Positions 33,780 through 42,499 of a stretch of DNA of 64,000 nucleotides are shown one piece after another. The stretch's first letter is position 1; every line of letters begins with the position of its first letter. Below the pieces are notes generated by a model. It was given only the letters and a program-made list of their open reading frames with translations. It was not told the origin of the DNA and did not search any database. The position numbers and the translations under genes were made by a program. Origin of the DNA: Microtetraspora sp. NBRC 16547. GTDB lineage: Bacteria > Actinomycetota > Actinomycetes > Streptosporangiales > Streptosporangiaceae. The stretch spans positions 99,042-163,041 of the forward strand of contig NZ_BSSE01000014.1 in NCBI RefSeq assembly GCF_030268965.1, written 5' to 3'.

Positions 33780-34397
33780 TCAGAGTCCCAACCAGTAGAC
33801 GGCGGCCTGAGCCCTGCTCTGCAGCCCGAGCTTGGCGAGGACCCGGCTGACGTGAGTCTTCGCGGTCGCCTCCGCCATGCCGAGCGACCGGGCGATCTCG
33901 GCGTTGGACAGTCCCCGGCCCAGACCGGCCAGCACCTCGCGTTCCCGAGGGGTCAGCGACTCCAGCGCCGCCGGATCACCGGCCGGAGTCCCGGAGAACG
34001 CGGCGATCAGCTTGCGCGTGACGGACGGCGAGATCAGTCCCTCCCCGCGGGCGACCAGCCGGACGGCCGCGACGAGAGAATCCGCATCGGTGCTCTTCAG
34101 CAGGAACCCCGCCGCCCCGGCCCGCAACGCCCCGAAGACGTACTCGTCGAGGTCGAAGGTCGTCAGGATGAGCACGTCCGCCACGCCGGCCAGCTCGCGG
34201 GTGGCCGAGATCCCGTCCAGGAGGGGCATCCGCACGTCCATCAGGACGACGTCCGGGCGCAGCCGCACCGCCATGTCCACCGCCGACCGCCCGTCGCCGG
34301 CCTCGCCGACCACCTCGATGTCGAACGCGCCCTCCAGGATGAGGACGAGCCCCGCCCGCACCGCCGCATGATCGTCGGCCACCAGCACCCGGATCAC
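33780..34397 (-). CDS. Two-component response regulator, NarL/LuxR family
   Basis: 205 residues. Receiver domain: acidic pair ADDH near residue 8, phospho-acceptor Asp in LMDVRMP near 54, Thr in ILTTFD and Lys in LLKSTD. The C-terminal 60 residues are a LuxR helix-turn-helix: LTPREREVLAGLGRGLSNAE, IARSLGMAEATAKTHVSRVL. GTG 34397 overlaps the stop of the histidine kinase gene (GTGA), so kinase and regulator are one operon. Target genes unknown. Confidence 0.93.
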   Translation of the reverse strand: MIRVLVADDHAAVRAGLVLILEGAFDIEVVGEAGDGRSAVDMAVRLRPDVVLMDVRMPLLDGISATRELAGVADVLILTTFDLDEYVFGALRAGAAGFLLKSTDADSLVAAVRLVARGEGLISPSVTRKLIAAFSGTPAGDPAALESLTPREREVLAGLGRGLSNAEIARSLGMAEATAKTHVSRVLAKLGLQSRAQAAVYWLGL

Positions 34398-35626
34398 GAC
34401 AACTCCCCATCCCTGAGCGAATTACTCGGCTTACTCGGCGTCCCTTCACCCGGCTCCGCCGTCCGCGTGCGCGCAGGCGGCCAGGACAGACCGGACGGTT
34501 CGCCCGAATCCGTCGGCAGCTCCACCCGCACCCGCCAGCCGCTCTCGTACGGCCCGGCCTCGAACCGCCCGCCGAGCAGCGTGGCGCGCTCCCGCATCCC
34601 GACCAGACCGGCACCCGCCCCGGGCAGCCCGGAGGGACGGTCGCCGACGTCACTCAGCACGGTGAGCGAGACGAGGTCCGGCCGGTAGTCGACGAGCACC
34701 CGGGCGCCCCGGTCGGTGCCGTGCTTGAGCACGTTCGTGAACGACTCCTGCAGGATGCGGTAACCCGCGAGGTCCACGGCTGCGGGCAGATCACGCGGTG
34801 TCCCGCGTACGGACAGCTCCACCGGGAAGCCAGTCCGCTCGATCAACGCCTTCACATCCGACAGCCGGTGCCGCCTGGCCTCGATCTCCTCGCCGTCCTG
34901 CCTGAGGAAGCCGATCATCGTGCGCATCTCCGCCATTCCCTGGACGCTGTTCTCCCTGATCGACTCCACGATCTTCCGCGTGGCCGCCGCGTCCAGATCG
35001 GCGCGGGCGAGCATCGCGCTCGACTGGATGGCGATCGCGCTGAAATGGTTGGCGATCATGTCGTGCAGCTCACGGGCCATCCGGGTGCGCTCAGCGGACA
35101 CGGCGGCCTGCCGGTCGAGCTCCGCCAGGTGGGCCATCTGATCGGCCCGGGCCCGCTCGGCCACGGCCTGATCCCGATGCTGGCGTACGACGATCGCCGT
35201 CGTGACCGGGACGACTCCCACCAGGGCCGCCTGGATCCCTACGACGGTCAGCACCCGCCAGTCCTGGATCGCCAGGCCGGTGAGCGCGCCGAGCACGACC
35301 GCCCCGACCGAGGTGATCCACAGCATGATCCGCCCGAGCGGCCGCGGCCCGTACAGCACTCCGGCGTAGATGTTGTCCGTGACGATCAGCACGGTCCCCA
35401 GCGAGGGGCCGAGCAGGACGTCCCCGATGAGCGCGACACCGCCCAGCACCAGCGCCAGGACGGGCGCCCGCCTGCGGAGCACCACTCCCAGGCACGTCAC
35501 GGCCAGAGGGAGCACGAAAAGCGCCGCCACCGCACCCCTGTGCGTGTAGGCCCCTCCCGCGAGCAGGACCAGGCCCGCGGCGAACGCGGCGGCCGCCAGC
35601 GCCACGTCCTGCCTGGTGGGGGTCAT
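34394..35626 (-). CDS. Sensor histidine kinase (HisKA_3, NarX/DesK-like)
   Basis: About 410 residues. Five to six N-terminal membrane helices (residues 10-155) without a large outer loop, a coiled linker, the dimerisation/phospho-acceptor helix ERTRMARELHDMIANHFSAI with the His, and a GHKL ATPase with ESFTNVLKHG (N-box) and GAGLVGMRERATLLGG. It senses something at or in the membrane and phosphorylates the response regulator just downstream. ATG ATG at 35629/35626 follows GGGATGGGGAG; the second gives better spacing. A Pro/Thr-rich tail ends the protein. Confidence 0.9.
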   Translation of the reverse strand: MTPTRQDVALAAAAFAAGLVLLAGGAYTHRGAVAALFVLPLAVTCLGVVLRRRAPVLALVLGGVALIGDVLLGPSLGTVLIVTDNIYAGVLYGPRPLGRIMLWITSVGAVVLGALTGLAIQDWRVLTVVGIQAALVGVVPVTTAIVVRQHRDQAVAERARADQMAHLAELDRQAAVSAERTRMARELHDMIANHFSAIAIQSSAMLARADLDAAATRKIVESIRENSVQGMAEMRTMIGFLRQDGEEIEARRHRLSDVKALIERTGFPVELSVRGTPRDLPAAVDLAGYRILQESFTNVLKHGTDRGARVLVDYRPDLVSLTVLSDVGDRPSGLPGAGAGLVGMRERATLLGGRFEAGPYESGWRVRVELPTDSGEPSGLSWPPARTRTAEPGEGTPSKPSNSLRDGELS

Positions 35627-35777
35627 CATCTCCCCATCCCACCATGACCTTCGACCCCACCGGTCCCCCTCGGGCACGGCCCCGGCGTACATCGAAGGAT
35701 GTAGGACCGTTCATCATCGCCGACGACGCCGCCCACATCCCCGACGGCCCAGGCTGGAACGCGGAGGTGGTGAGCAG

Positions 35778-36317
35778 GTGCTCGCGGTGATCATTGGATG
35801 CGAAGTGGGCTTCTGGGTGTTCCTGGCCCTGGGACTCCTGGCACGTTATGCGCTGCGTATGCGTCGGACCGGCGCGACGCTGCTGCTGGCCGTTCCGCTG
35901 CTGGATCTCATCCTGCTCGTGGCCACGGTGGTCGACATCCGCGGGGGCGCTGTCGCCACCTGGCAGCACGGGCTCGCCGCCGCCTACCTGGGGTTCTCCG
36001 TGATGTTCGGCCACCGGACCATCAAGTGGGCCGACGCCTGGTTCTCCCACCGCTTCGCCGGTGGACCCCGCCCGTGGAAGCCTCCGGCGGGCGGGATGGC
36101 CCGGGCCCGCTACGAGTGGGGCATATGGCTGCGCATCGCCGCCGCGTACGGCATCACCTGCGCCCTGCTGCTCGCGATGATCCGGCTGATCGGCGATCCG
36201 GCGCGCACGGAGGCGCTGTCGCAGTTCATGCTGGGCACGGCCAAGGTGCCGCTGTTCGCCCTGCTGTGGCCGGTGAGCTACACCATCTGGCCCAAGAAGG
36301 TCACTCCCGGCCAGTAA
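35778..36317 (+). CDS. Integral membrane protein of unknown function
   Basis: 179 residues with four to five hydrophobic segments (about 3-22, 33-50, 60-78, 115-135, 150-168) and the stretches AAYLGFSVMFGHRTIKWADA and FAGGPRPWKPPAGGMARARY. Similar actinomycete proteins are known only as hypothetical membrane proteins. GTG 35778 follows GGAGG ten bases away. It faces away from the histidine kinase, so it could be one of its targets. Convergent with hypF. Confidence 0.7.
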   Translation: MLAVIIGCEVGFWVFLALGLLARYALRMRRTGATLLLAVPLLDLILLVATVVDIRGGAVATWQHGLAAAYLGFSVMFGHRTIKWADAWFSHRFAGGPRPWKPPAGGMARARYEWGIWLRIAAAYGITCALLLAMIRLIGDPARTEALSQFMLGTAKVPLFALLWPVSYTIWPKKVTPGQ

Positions 36318-36347
36318 TCCCTCCTGAGGGACGGGACAAGGCGTTCC

Positions 36348-38837
36348 TCACGAGCGGCTGATGCCCGATCGTCCGGCTGTGTCCGTGCTCGCTGTGTCCG
36401 TGGTCCCCGTGTCCGGGCTCACCGCGTCAAGGGCGGCCGCCACCGCGGCCTGGCCGAAGCTGATGCCCCCATCGTTGGGCGGTACGCGGCGATGGGTCAG
36501 GACCCGGAAACCACGCCCCTCCAGCGCCCTGACGAGCCGGCCCAGCAGGAGCCCGTTCTGGAAGACACCACCCGACAACGCCACGGTGCCGACCCCGCAC
36601 CCTGGCCCAGGACCCGGACGGGAATCCGCCGCGCCGCCTCGGCCGGAACCCTGGCCGGCGCCGTCGCGTACCAGCACGCACACGGCGACGGTGGCGGCGA
36701 CGAGCCCGTTGTGGAACCGCGCCGAGACCACCGCCGGATCCACCCCGTCAAGCAAGTCGCGGACGACCCCGCGGACGAGGTCGTCGCCCCTGATCACCAG
36801 GGGAGCGGCGTCCTCGACCTGGACCGGGTACGCGCCCTTTTCCGCCGGGTCGGCCAGCCGCTCCAGCGCGACCGCGGCCTGCCCCTCGTAGGTGACGCTG
36901 TCACGTATCCCGCACACCGCCGCCACGGCGTCGAACAGCCGCCCGACACTGGAGGTGAGCGGGGAGTTCACCCCCGACCGGGCCACCGCCACCACCTTGT
37001 CCCATCGGGAGGCGTTCCTGGCCCATACCGCGAGCCCCTCCGGCGGCGCACCATCGAAGGCGGCGTCCAGATGAGCCGCCGCCATCCGCCACGGCTGCCT
37101 GACCGCCGCCGCGCCACCCGGCATCGGCACCGCCGCCAGGTGTCCGGCGCGGGTGAACCCGGCCAGGTCGGCGACCAGCACCTCGCCGCCCCACAACGTG
37201 CCGTCGGCACCGTATCCGGTGCCGTCGAAAGCCACCCCGATCACCGGCCCCGCTTCCCCCGCGTCGGCCAGGCAGGACGCGATGTGCGCGTGGTGATGCT
37301 GGACCGCGACCAGATCCACCCCGCACAGGCCCAGCGCGTATTTCGTCGACAGGTACTCCGGGTGAGCGTCGTACGCCACCAGACGCGGCGCCACGTCGAA
37401 CAGCCGCCGAAAATGTGCGACCCCATCGGTGAACGAGCGCAACGTCTCATAGTTCTCCAGGTCACCGATGTGCGGCGACAGGAATGCGTGCTCGCCCTTG
37501 GCCAGGCAGAAGGTGCTCTTCACCTCCGCGCCGCACGCGAGCACCGCACGCCGTGCCGTCAGGGGGAGCCGCAGCGGCCCCGGCGCGAACCCCCGCGATC
37601 GGCGCACCGGGATCTCCCGGCCACCGGCGAGCACGATCACCGAATCCTCCGCGCGCGCGTGGATCTCCCGATCGTGCGTCAGGAAGACGTCCACCAGCCC
37701 GCCCAGCCGGTCCACCGCGTCACCGTCCCGGTACGCGATGGGCTCATCGGAGACGTTCCCACTGGTCAGCACGTACGGCCGAGCCAGCTCCCGGGCGAGC
37801 AGATGATGAAGCGGCGTGTAGGGGAGCATGATCCCCAGGCGGTCCTCACCCGGCGCCACCTCGACGGCGACAGCGTCCACCTCACCCGCGCCCATCCCGT
37901 CCAGGCCCACCCCGGTCCGGTCGATCCCATGCGGATCCACCACAGCCGCCCGGCGCGGCAGGACCACGATCGGGCGGGCGGCGCCGGTGAGCAGCCGCTC
38001 GGCGTCCGGGCCGACCTCGCACAACCTCCTCGCGGCGGCCAGATCGGCCACCATGACCGCGAACGGCTTGTCCTCCCGGTGCTTACGCGACCGCAACACG
38101 CGCACGGCCGCCGCATCCGTCGCATCCACCGCGAGGTGGTAACCCCCCAGCCCCTTGACCGCCACGACGCCTCCCGACCGCAGCACCGCGACCGCCTGCC
38201 GGAGGGGATCACCCTCCACCGCACGCCCATGGCGGTCCAGCAGCCGCAGAGCCGGGCCGCAGTCCAGGCAGCAGACAGGCTGGGCGTGAAACCTGCGGTC
38301 GTACGGATCGCGGTACTCGGCCGCGCACGCGTCGCACATCGGGAAGGACGCCATCGTCGTGGTCCGCCGGTCGTACGGCACGTCCCTGACGATCGTGAAC
38401 CGGGGCCCGCAGTTCGTGCAGTTCACGAACGGATGCCGATAGCGGCGGCAGGCCGGATCGAACAGCTCAGACAGGCAGTCCGCGCACGTCGCCACATCGG
38501 GGGAGATCAGCGTCGCCCGCCCGCCGCCCCGGCTGCCCGCGATGTCGAACCCCCGCCCGCCTCGCTCGCCGAGCACGGGGATCACGGTCGCCGAGATCCG
38601 GTCGATCACCGCGAGCGGCGGCGCCTGGCTGGGCAGATCACGCTGGAACCGCGCGATGTCCTCCGCCGCGCCCTCCGCCTCGATGAACACGCCCTCGCCG
38701 TCGTTGCCGACCCACCCCGACAGCGCCAGCCGACGCGCCAGGGAGTGCACATAGGGCCGGAAACCCACTCCCTGCACGATCCCCTCGACCCGGATCCTGA
38801 CCCGCGCCGGCTCGTCCGTACGGTCCCCGCTGCTCAC
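36348..38837 (-). CDS. hypF: Carbamoyltransferase HypF ([NiFe]-hydrogenase CN-ligand synthesis)
   Basis: 829 residues, a usual HypF length. Domains in order: acylphosphatase-like (VRIRVEGIVQGVGFRPYVHS, residues 15-100), two zinc fingers (ATCADCLSELFDPAC with VNCTNCGP, then FPMCDACAAEY with CCLDCGP), YrdC-like (GGVVAVKGLGGYHLAVDATD), and a Kae1-like domain with the metal motif VAVQHHHAHIASCLADAG and GVAFDGTGYGADGTLWGGEV. HypF makes the thiocarbamate on the C-terminal Cys of HypE from carbamoyl phosphate. GTG 38837 gives the normal N-terminus. It is divergent from the remaining hyp genes, 169 bases away. Confidence 0.95.
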   Translation of the reverse strand: MSSGDRTDEPARVRIRVEGIVQGVGFRPYVHSLARRLALSGWVGNDGEGVFIEAEGAAEDIARFQRDLPSQAPPLAVIDRISATVIPVLGERGGRGFDIAGSRGGGRATLISPDVATCADCLSELFDPACRRYRHPFVNCTNCGPRFTIVRDVPYDRRTTTMASFPMCDACAAEYRDPYDRRFHAQPVCCLDCGPALRLLDRHGRAVEGDPLRQAVAVLRSGGVVAVKGLGGYHLAVDATDAAAVRVLRSRKHREDKPFAVMVADLAAARRLCEVGPDAERLLTGAARPIVVLPRRAAVVDPHGIDRTGVGLDGMGAGEVDAVAVEVAPGEDRLGIMLPYTPLHHLLARELARPYVLTSGNVSDEPIAYRDGDAVDRLGGLVDVFLTHDREIHARAEDSVIVLAGGREIPVRRSRGFAPGPLRLPLTARRAVLACGAEVKSTFCLAKGEHAFLSPHIGDLENYETLRSFTDGVAHFRRLFDVAPRLVAYDAHPEYLSTKYALGLCGVDLVAVQHHHAHIASCLADAGEAGPVIGVAFDGTGYGADGTLWGGEVLVADLAGFTRAGHLAAVPMPGGAAAVRQPWRMAAAHLDAAFDGAPPEGLAVWARNASRWDKVVAVARSGVNSPLTSSVGRLFDAVAAVCGIRDSVTYEGQAAVALERLADPAEKGAYPVQVEDAAPLVIRGDDLVRGVVRDLLDGVDPAVVSARFHNGLVAATVAVCVLVRDGAGQGSGRGGAADSRPGPGPGCGVGTVALSGGVFQNGLLLGRLVRALEGRGFRVLTHRRVPPNDGGISFGQAAVAAALDAVSPDTGTTDTASTDTAGRSGISRS

Positions 38838-39006
38838 ACGGCCATCCTCGCCACCCGCGCCGCACGCGGCCCGAGCCGCCACGCCCGCACAGCGGACCAG
38901 GCCACGGCCCGTGAGCAGACCTTTACCCCGGCCGGTCGCCACGGTCCGTCTCCGCCGGAACGACCGAACGTAGCCTGACGGCCACGCGGAACAACGGAGC
39001 GTCCAC

Positions 39007-39960
39007 ATGTCTGTCGCAACCACGATGCAGCTCGCCCTCCGGAACGCCTTCATCCAACGGGACTCCCCGGGCCACGCGCTCGCACGGGACTCGGCGCGGA
39101 TCGCCCGGGCCTGCCAGGACATGGCGGACCGCTTCCGGCGCGGCGGAAAGCTGATCGTCTTCGGCAACGGCGGCGGGGGCGCCGACGCCGCGCACATCGC
39201 CGTCGAGTTCATGCACCCCGTCATCGTGGGCAAGCGAGCCCTGCCCGCCGTGGCACTGAGCAACGATGCCCCCACGATGACCGCGATCGGCGCCCGTGAG
39301 GGCCTCGCCGAGAGCTTCGCCCATCAGCTCGCCAGCTGGGCCACCCCGTCCGACATCGCCCTCGGCGTCTCCCGGGACGGCCGCTGCGCGAACGTGCTGC
39401 GCGGCCTTCGCGCCGCCCACGACCTCGGGTTGCTCACCGTCGCCCTGCTCGGCGACACCGAACCCGCCGAACCCGCCGAGACCGCCGAACCCGTCGAGAC
39501 CGTCGAGACCGTCGCCGACCACGTCCTGCTCGCCCGCACCGCCGACCCGGCCGTGGTCAAGGAGATCCACGTCACCACCTACCACCTGCTGTGGGAGCTG
39601 GCGCACCTGTTCCTGGAACACCCCCCCGCCAACCGCGCTGACACCCTCCCCACCGGCACCCGTACCGACGGACGCGCCGGCGACCAGGAGAGCGACCCGG
39701 CCGACGTACCCGCCCGCGACTCGGCGCAGTGCTCCGATGACGCCTGCGTCACCTGCTCCGACCAGGCCGCACCGGCCACGGTCGTCCGGCTCCTGCACAG
39801 CGGCCTGGCCCTCGCCGAGACCGCAACCGGCACGGGAGAGATCAGCACGGAGGAGATCAGCGTCGCCCTGGTCGACGCCTCGGTCGGCGACACCGTACTC
39901 ACCCACGCCGGAGAGGCCATCGCCGTCATCATGAAGGGAGCCCACCGTGGCCGTCCTTGA
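39007..39960 (+). CDS. SIS-domain protein fused to a HupF/HypC-like domain
   Basis: 317 residues. Residues 1-200 form a GmhA-like SIS domain (LIVFGNGGGGADAAHIAVEF, ALSNDAPTMTAIGA), with an acidic repeat EPAEPAETAEPVETVETV at its end part. After a linker, residues 235-317 match the HupF/HypC family: DACVTCSDQAAPATVVRLLH, EISVALVDASVGDTVLTHAG, EAIAVI. SIS proteins bind sugar phosphates; HupF/HypC proteins carry the Fe(CN)2CO unit in hydrogenase maturation. SIS genes are known beside actinobacterial hydrogenase genes, but their role is not established, to my knowledge. First gene of the hyp operon; ACGGAGC precedes ATG 39007. Confidence 0.75.
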   Translation: MSVATTMQLALRNAFIQRDSPGHALARDSARIARACQDMADRFRRGGKLIVFGNGGGGADAAHIAVEFMHPVIVGKRALPAVALSNDAPTMTAIGAREGLAESFAHQLASWATPSDIALGVSRDGRCANVLRGLRAAHDLGLLTVALLGDTEPAEPAETAEPVETVETVADHVLLARTADPAVVKEIHVTTYHLLWELAHLFLEHPPANRADTLPTGTRTDGRAGDQESDPADVPARDSAQCSDDACVTCSDQAAPATVVRLLHSGLALAETATGTGEISTEEISVALVDASVGDTVLTHAGEAIAVIMKGAHRGRP

Positions 39961-40636
39961 CGAACCACCGTCGGAGGAGATGCGAGGGCTGTACCCCTTC
40001 CTCTATCCCGACCAGGCCCGCCTGGAGTCCGTACTCGCCGAAGTCCAACGCTCCACCGAGGCCAAGGCCGCCGAGATCGTACGGCTACGCCGCCAGGTGG
40101 CCGAGCTCGACGGCGACCGGCTCATCGTCTGCGCCCAGGAGATGGCCACCCGCTTCGCCTCCGGAGGACGGCTGTTCACCTTCGGCAACGGGGGAAGCAG
40201 CACCGACGCCCAGGAGGTCGCCACCGCCTTCCTCCACCCCGCGGGCCCCGGCCGGCCGCTGCCCGCGCTCTCGCTCACCAGCGACATCGCCGTCGTCACC
40301 GCCCTGTCCAACGACGTCGGCTTCGACGTGGTCTTCGCCCGCCAACTCGCCGCCCTGGGCCGTCCGGGCGACATCGCCCTCGGCCTGTCCACCAGCGGCG
40401 GCTCCGCCAACGTCGTCCAGGCGTTCCGCGAAGCCTCCCGCCTGGGCATGCTCACCGTCGGCCTGGCCGGCGACCGCGGCGGCAAGCTCACCGAGCTCGG
40501 CCTGCTCGACCACCTCTTCATCGTGCCGTCAGCGTCCGTGCACCGCATCCAGGAGGCGCAGACCACGCTCTACCACGTGCTGTGGGAACTCACCCAGCAC
40601 GCGCTCGGCACCTCGTTGCCCGCGAGCACCACCTGA
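39947..40636 (+). CDS. SIS-domain protein (GmhA-like)
   Basis: 229 residues. An N-terminal helix of about 45 residues (YPDQARLESVLAEVQRSTEA) leads into an SIS domain: RLFTFGNGGSSTDAQEVATA, LSLTSDIAVVTALSNDVGFD, GDIALGLSTSGGSANVVQAF and HRIQEAQTTLYHVLWELTQH. It resembles sedoheptulose-7-phosphate isomerases, but the catalytic Glu/His pattern of true GmhA is not clearly kept. GTG 39947 follows AAGGGAG and overlaps the preceding gene by 14 bases. The two SIS proteins of this operon may work as a pair. Confidence 0.85.
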   Translation: MAVLDEPPSEEMRGLYPFLYPDQARLESVLAEVQRSTEAKAAEIVRLRRQVAELDGDRLIVCAQEMATRFASGGRLFTFGNGGSSTDAQEVATAFLHPAGPGRPLPALSLTSDIAVVTALSNDVGFDVVFARQLAALGRPGDIALGLSTSGGSANVVQAFREASRLGMLTVGLAGDRGGKLTELGLLDHLFIVPSASVHRIQEAQTTLYHVLWELTQHALGTSLPASTT

Positions 40637-40669
40637 TCAAGAGGACCTGACCGGAAATTTCCCGATCAG
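40633..40669. promoter_or_regulatory. AT-rich palindrome upstream of hypA
   Basis: GGAAATTTCC at 40653-40662 is a perfect palindrome, flanked by CTGATC (40633-40638) and GATCAG (40664-40669), in the only sizeable gap (110 bases) inside the hyp operon. It could be an operator or an internal control point; no clear promoter boxes follow. Confidence 0.35.
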
Positions 40670-40746
40670 TGCACGGCGCCCCCGCACACCCGGGAATGAC
40701 TACGCACAGTAATCAATCCATTCGTCCCGGAACGGGGTGACCCATC

Positions 40747-41139
40747 GTGCACGAATTCGGGATCGCCGAAGCGATACTCGACGCCGTCGAGAAACGCGCC
40801 GCGGGCCGGACCGTACGGCACGCCCGCGTCCGCGCCGGCGCCCTCCTGCGCATCACCGAACCCGCGATCAGCCAGGCGTTCGCCATGGTCTCCGCCGGCT
40901 CACCCGCCGAAGGCGCGCACCTCGAACTCGTCATCGTCCCGGCCAGGCACACCTGCCGCACCTGCCGGCTCGTCTCCATGTCCGACGACGCCTACGCCAC
41001 CTGCGCGGGCTGCGGCGGCATCGACATCGTCACCGACGGCGGCGACGAGCTCATCCTCGAATCCATCCAGACGGCGGAGGCCACCAATGTGCCTGGGAAT
41101 CCCCGGCGAGATAGCGGAGATCCTGTCGGACCCTCCTGA
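40747..41139 (+). CDS. hypA: Hydrogenase nickel incorporation protein HypA
   Basis: 130 residues. N-terminal MHE motif (GTG start, then His-Glu), where His2 binds nickel; zinc site CRTC and CAGC, as in HypA. It delivers nickel to the hydrogenase large subunit, normally together with the GTPase HypB, which is not found in this window. The last 17 codons overlap hypC in another frame. The C-terminal tail (PGNPRRDSGDPVGPS) is read through the hypC start and is probably not functional. Confidence 0.88.
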   Translation: MHEFGIAEAILDAVEKRAAGRTVRHARVRAGALLRITEPAISQAFAMVSAGSPAEGAHLELVIVPARHTCRTCRLVSMSDDAYATCAGCGGIDIVTDGGDELILESIQTAEATNVPGNPRRDSGDPVGPS

Positions 41140-41365
41140 GCTCGCCATGGTCGACGTCAGCGGCGTACGACGCGCGATCAACATCGGCCTGCTCGAAGAC
41201 GAGGACCTCGCGCCGGGCGACTGGGTCCTCATCCACGTCGGCTTCGCCCTGTCCAAGATCGACGAAGTGGAGGCCGCCGCCGCGCTCGACTTCCTCAAGA
41301 GCATCGGCGAGCCGTACGAGGACGAGATCGCCGCCCTCCGCGAATCCACGATCGAACAGGGGTGA
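41087..41365 (+). CDS. hypC: Hydrogenase maturation chaperone HypC
   Basis: 92 residues beginning MCLGIPGEIAEI, with the essential Cys2, and containing VSGVRRAINIGLLEDEDLAP, GDWVLIHVGFALSKIDEVEA. HypC carries the Fe(CN)2CO group with HypD to the large subunit. ATG 41087 lies inside the end of hypA with GGCGGAGG before it. This is a normal HypC; a second HupF/HypC-like domain occurs in the SIS fusion at 39007-39960. hypD follows six bases after its stop. Confidence 0.93.
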   Translation: MCLGIPGEIAEILSDPPELAMVDVSGVRRAINIGLLEDEDLAPGDWVLIHVGFALSKIDEVEAAAALDFLKSIGEPYEDEIAALRESTIEQG

Positions 41366-41371
41366 CATCCG

Positions 41372-42499
41372 ATGCGTTTCGTCGACGAGTACCGCGACGC
41401 CGGGCAGGCCCGCGCCCTGGCCGCACAGATGGCCGCCCTCTGCCGCCCCGGCCGCGCCTACAAGCTCATGGAGGTCTGCGGCGGCCACACCCACACCATC
41501 TACAAACACGGCCTCGAGGACTACCTCCCCGACGCCGTCACCCTGATCCACGGCCCCGGCTGCCCCGTCTGCGTCATCCCCATGGGACGGCTCGACGACG
41601 CCATCCATATCGCCGAGCAGCCCGACGTCATCATGACCTCCTTCGGCGACATGATGCGCGTCCCCGGAGGACGTGGCTCCTTCCTCGACGCCAAGGCACG
41701 CGGCGCCGACATCCGCATGGTCTACTCGCCCCTCGACGCCCTCAAGATCGCCCGCCAGAACCCCCGCAAACGCGTCGTCTTCATGGCCATCGGCTTCGAG
41801 ACCACCGCACCCTCGACCGCCATGACCGTCCTACGCGCCGAGACCGAAGGGATCCACAACTTCTCGGTCTTCTGCAACCACGTCACGATCATCCCGGCGA
41901 TCAAGGCCATCCTCGACTCACCCGACCTGCACCTGGACGGCTTCATCGGCCCCGGCCACGTCTCCGCCGTCATCGGCTGCCGGCCGTACGAGTTCATCGC
42001 CCACACCTACGGCAAGCCGCTGGTCGTCACCGGGTTCGAACCCCTCGACGTGCTGCGCGCCGTCTACCAGATCCTCACCCAGCTCGCCGAGGGCCGCAGC
42101 CAGGTCGAGAACCAGTACGCCCGCGTCGTCCCCTGGAACGGCAACGCCAAGGCCCTCAACGTCATCAGCCGCGTCATGGAGTTGCGCCCCTACTTCGAAT
42201 GGCGCGGCCTCGGATCCATCTCCCACTCGGCGCTCAAGATGACCGAGAAATACGCTGCCTACGACGCCGAACGGATCTTCCAGATCCCCGGCGTACGCGT
42301 GGCCGACCCGAAGGCCTGCCAATGCGGCGAGGTCCTCAAAGGCGTGCTCAAGCCGTGGGAGTGCAAGGTCTTCGGCACCGCCTGCACCCCGGAGACCCCC
42401 ATCGGCACCTGCATGGTCTCCTCCGAGGGCGCCTGCGCCGCCTACTACAACTTCGGCCGCTTCTCCCGGGAACGCGTCAAGGAGGCGACCCGCCGGTGA
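41372..42499 (+). CDS. hypD: Hydrogenase maturation protein HypD
   Basis: 375 residues. HypD motifs: MEVCGGHTHTIYKHGLEDYL near 32, HGPGCPVCVIPMG near 60, GFETTAPSTAM near 143, and the C-terminal [4Fe-4S] region with CQCGEVLKG and CKVFGTACTPETPIGTCMVS. With HypC it assembles the Fe(CN)2CO unit, receiving cyanide from HypE. The stop overlaps the GTG of hypE (GTGA). Length is normal and all recognised Cys are present. Confidence 0.95.
   Translation: MRFVDEYRDAGQARALAAQMAALCRPGRAYKLMEVCGGHTHTIYKHGLEDYLPDAVTLIHGPGCPVCVIPMGRLDDAIHIAEQPDVIMTSFGDMMRVPGGRGSFLDAKARGADIRMVYSPLDALKIARQNPRKRVVFMAIGFETTAPSTAMTVLRAETEGIHNFSVFCNHVTIIPAIKAILDSPDLHLDGFIGPGHVSAVIGCRPYEFIAHTYGKPLVVTGFEPLDVLRAVYQILTQLAEGRSQVENQYARVVPWNGNAKALNVISRVMELRPYFEWRGLGSISHSALKMTEKYAAYDAERIFQIPGVRVADPKACQCGEVLKGVLKPWECKVFGTACTPETPIGTCMVSSEGACAAYYNFGRFSRERVKEATRR

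Noticed and set aside
36492..38978. Open frame of 828 codons antisense to hypF
   Set aside because: Arg/Pro/His-rich shadow of the GC-biased hypF codons; no family features and hypF is certain.
41362..42499. Extended frame that would join hypD-region codons to hypE
   Set aside because: The part before 42496 is the out-of-frame shadow of hypD; hypE starts at GTG 42496 with a GTGA overlap.
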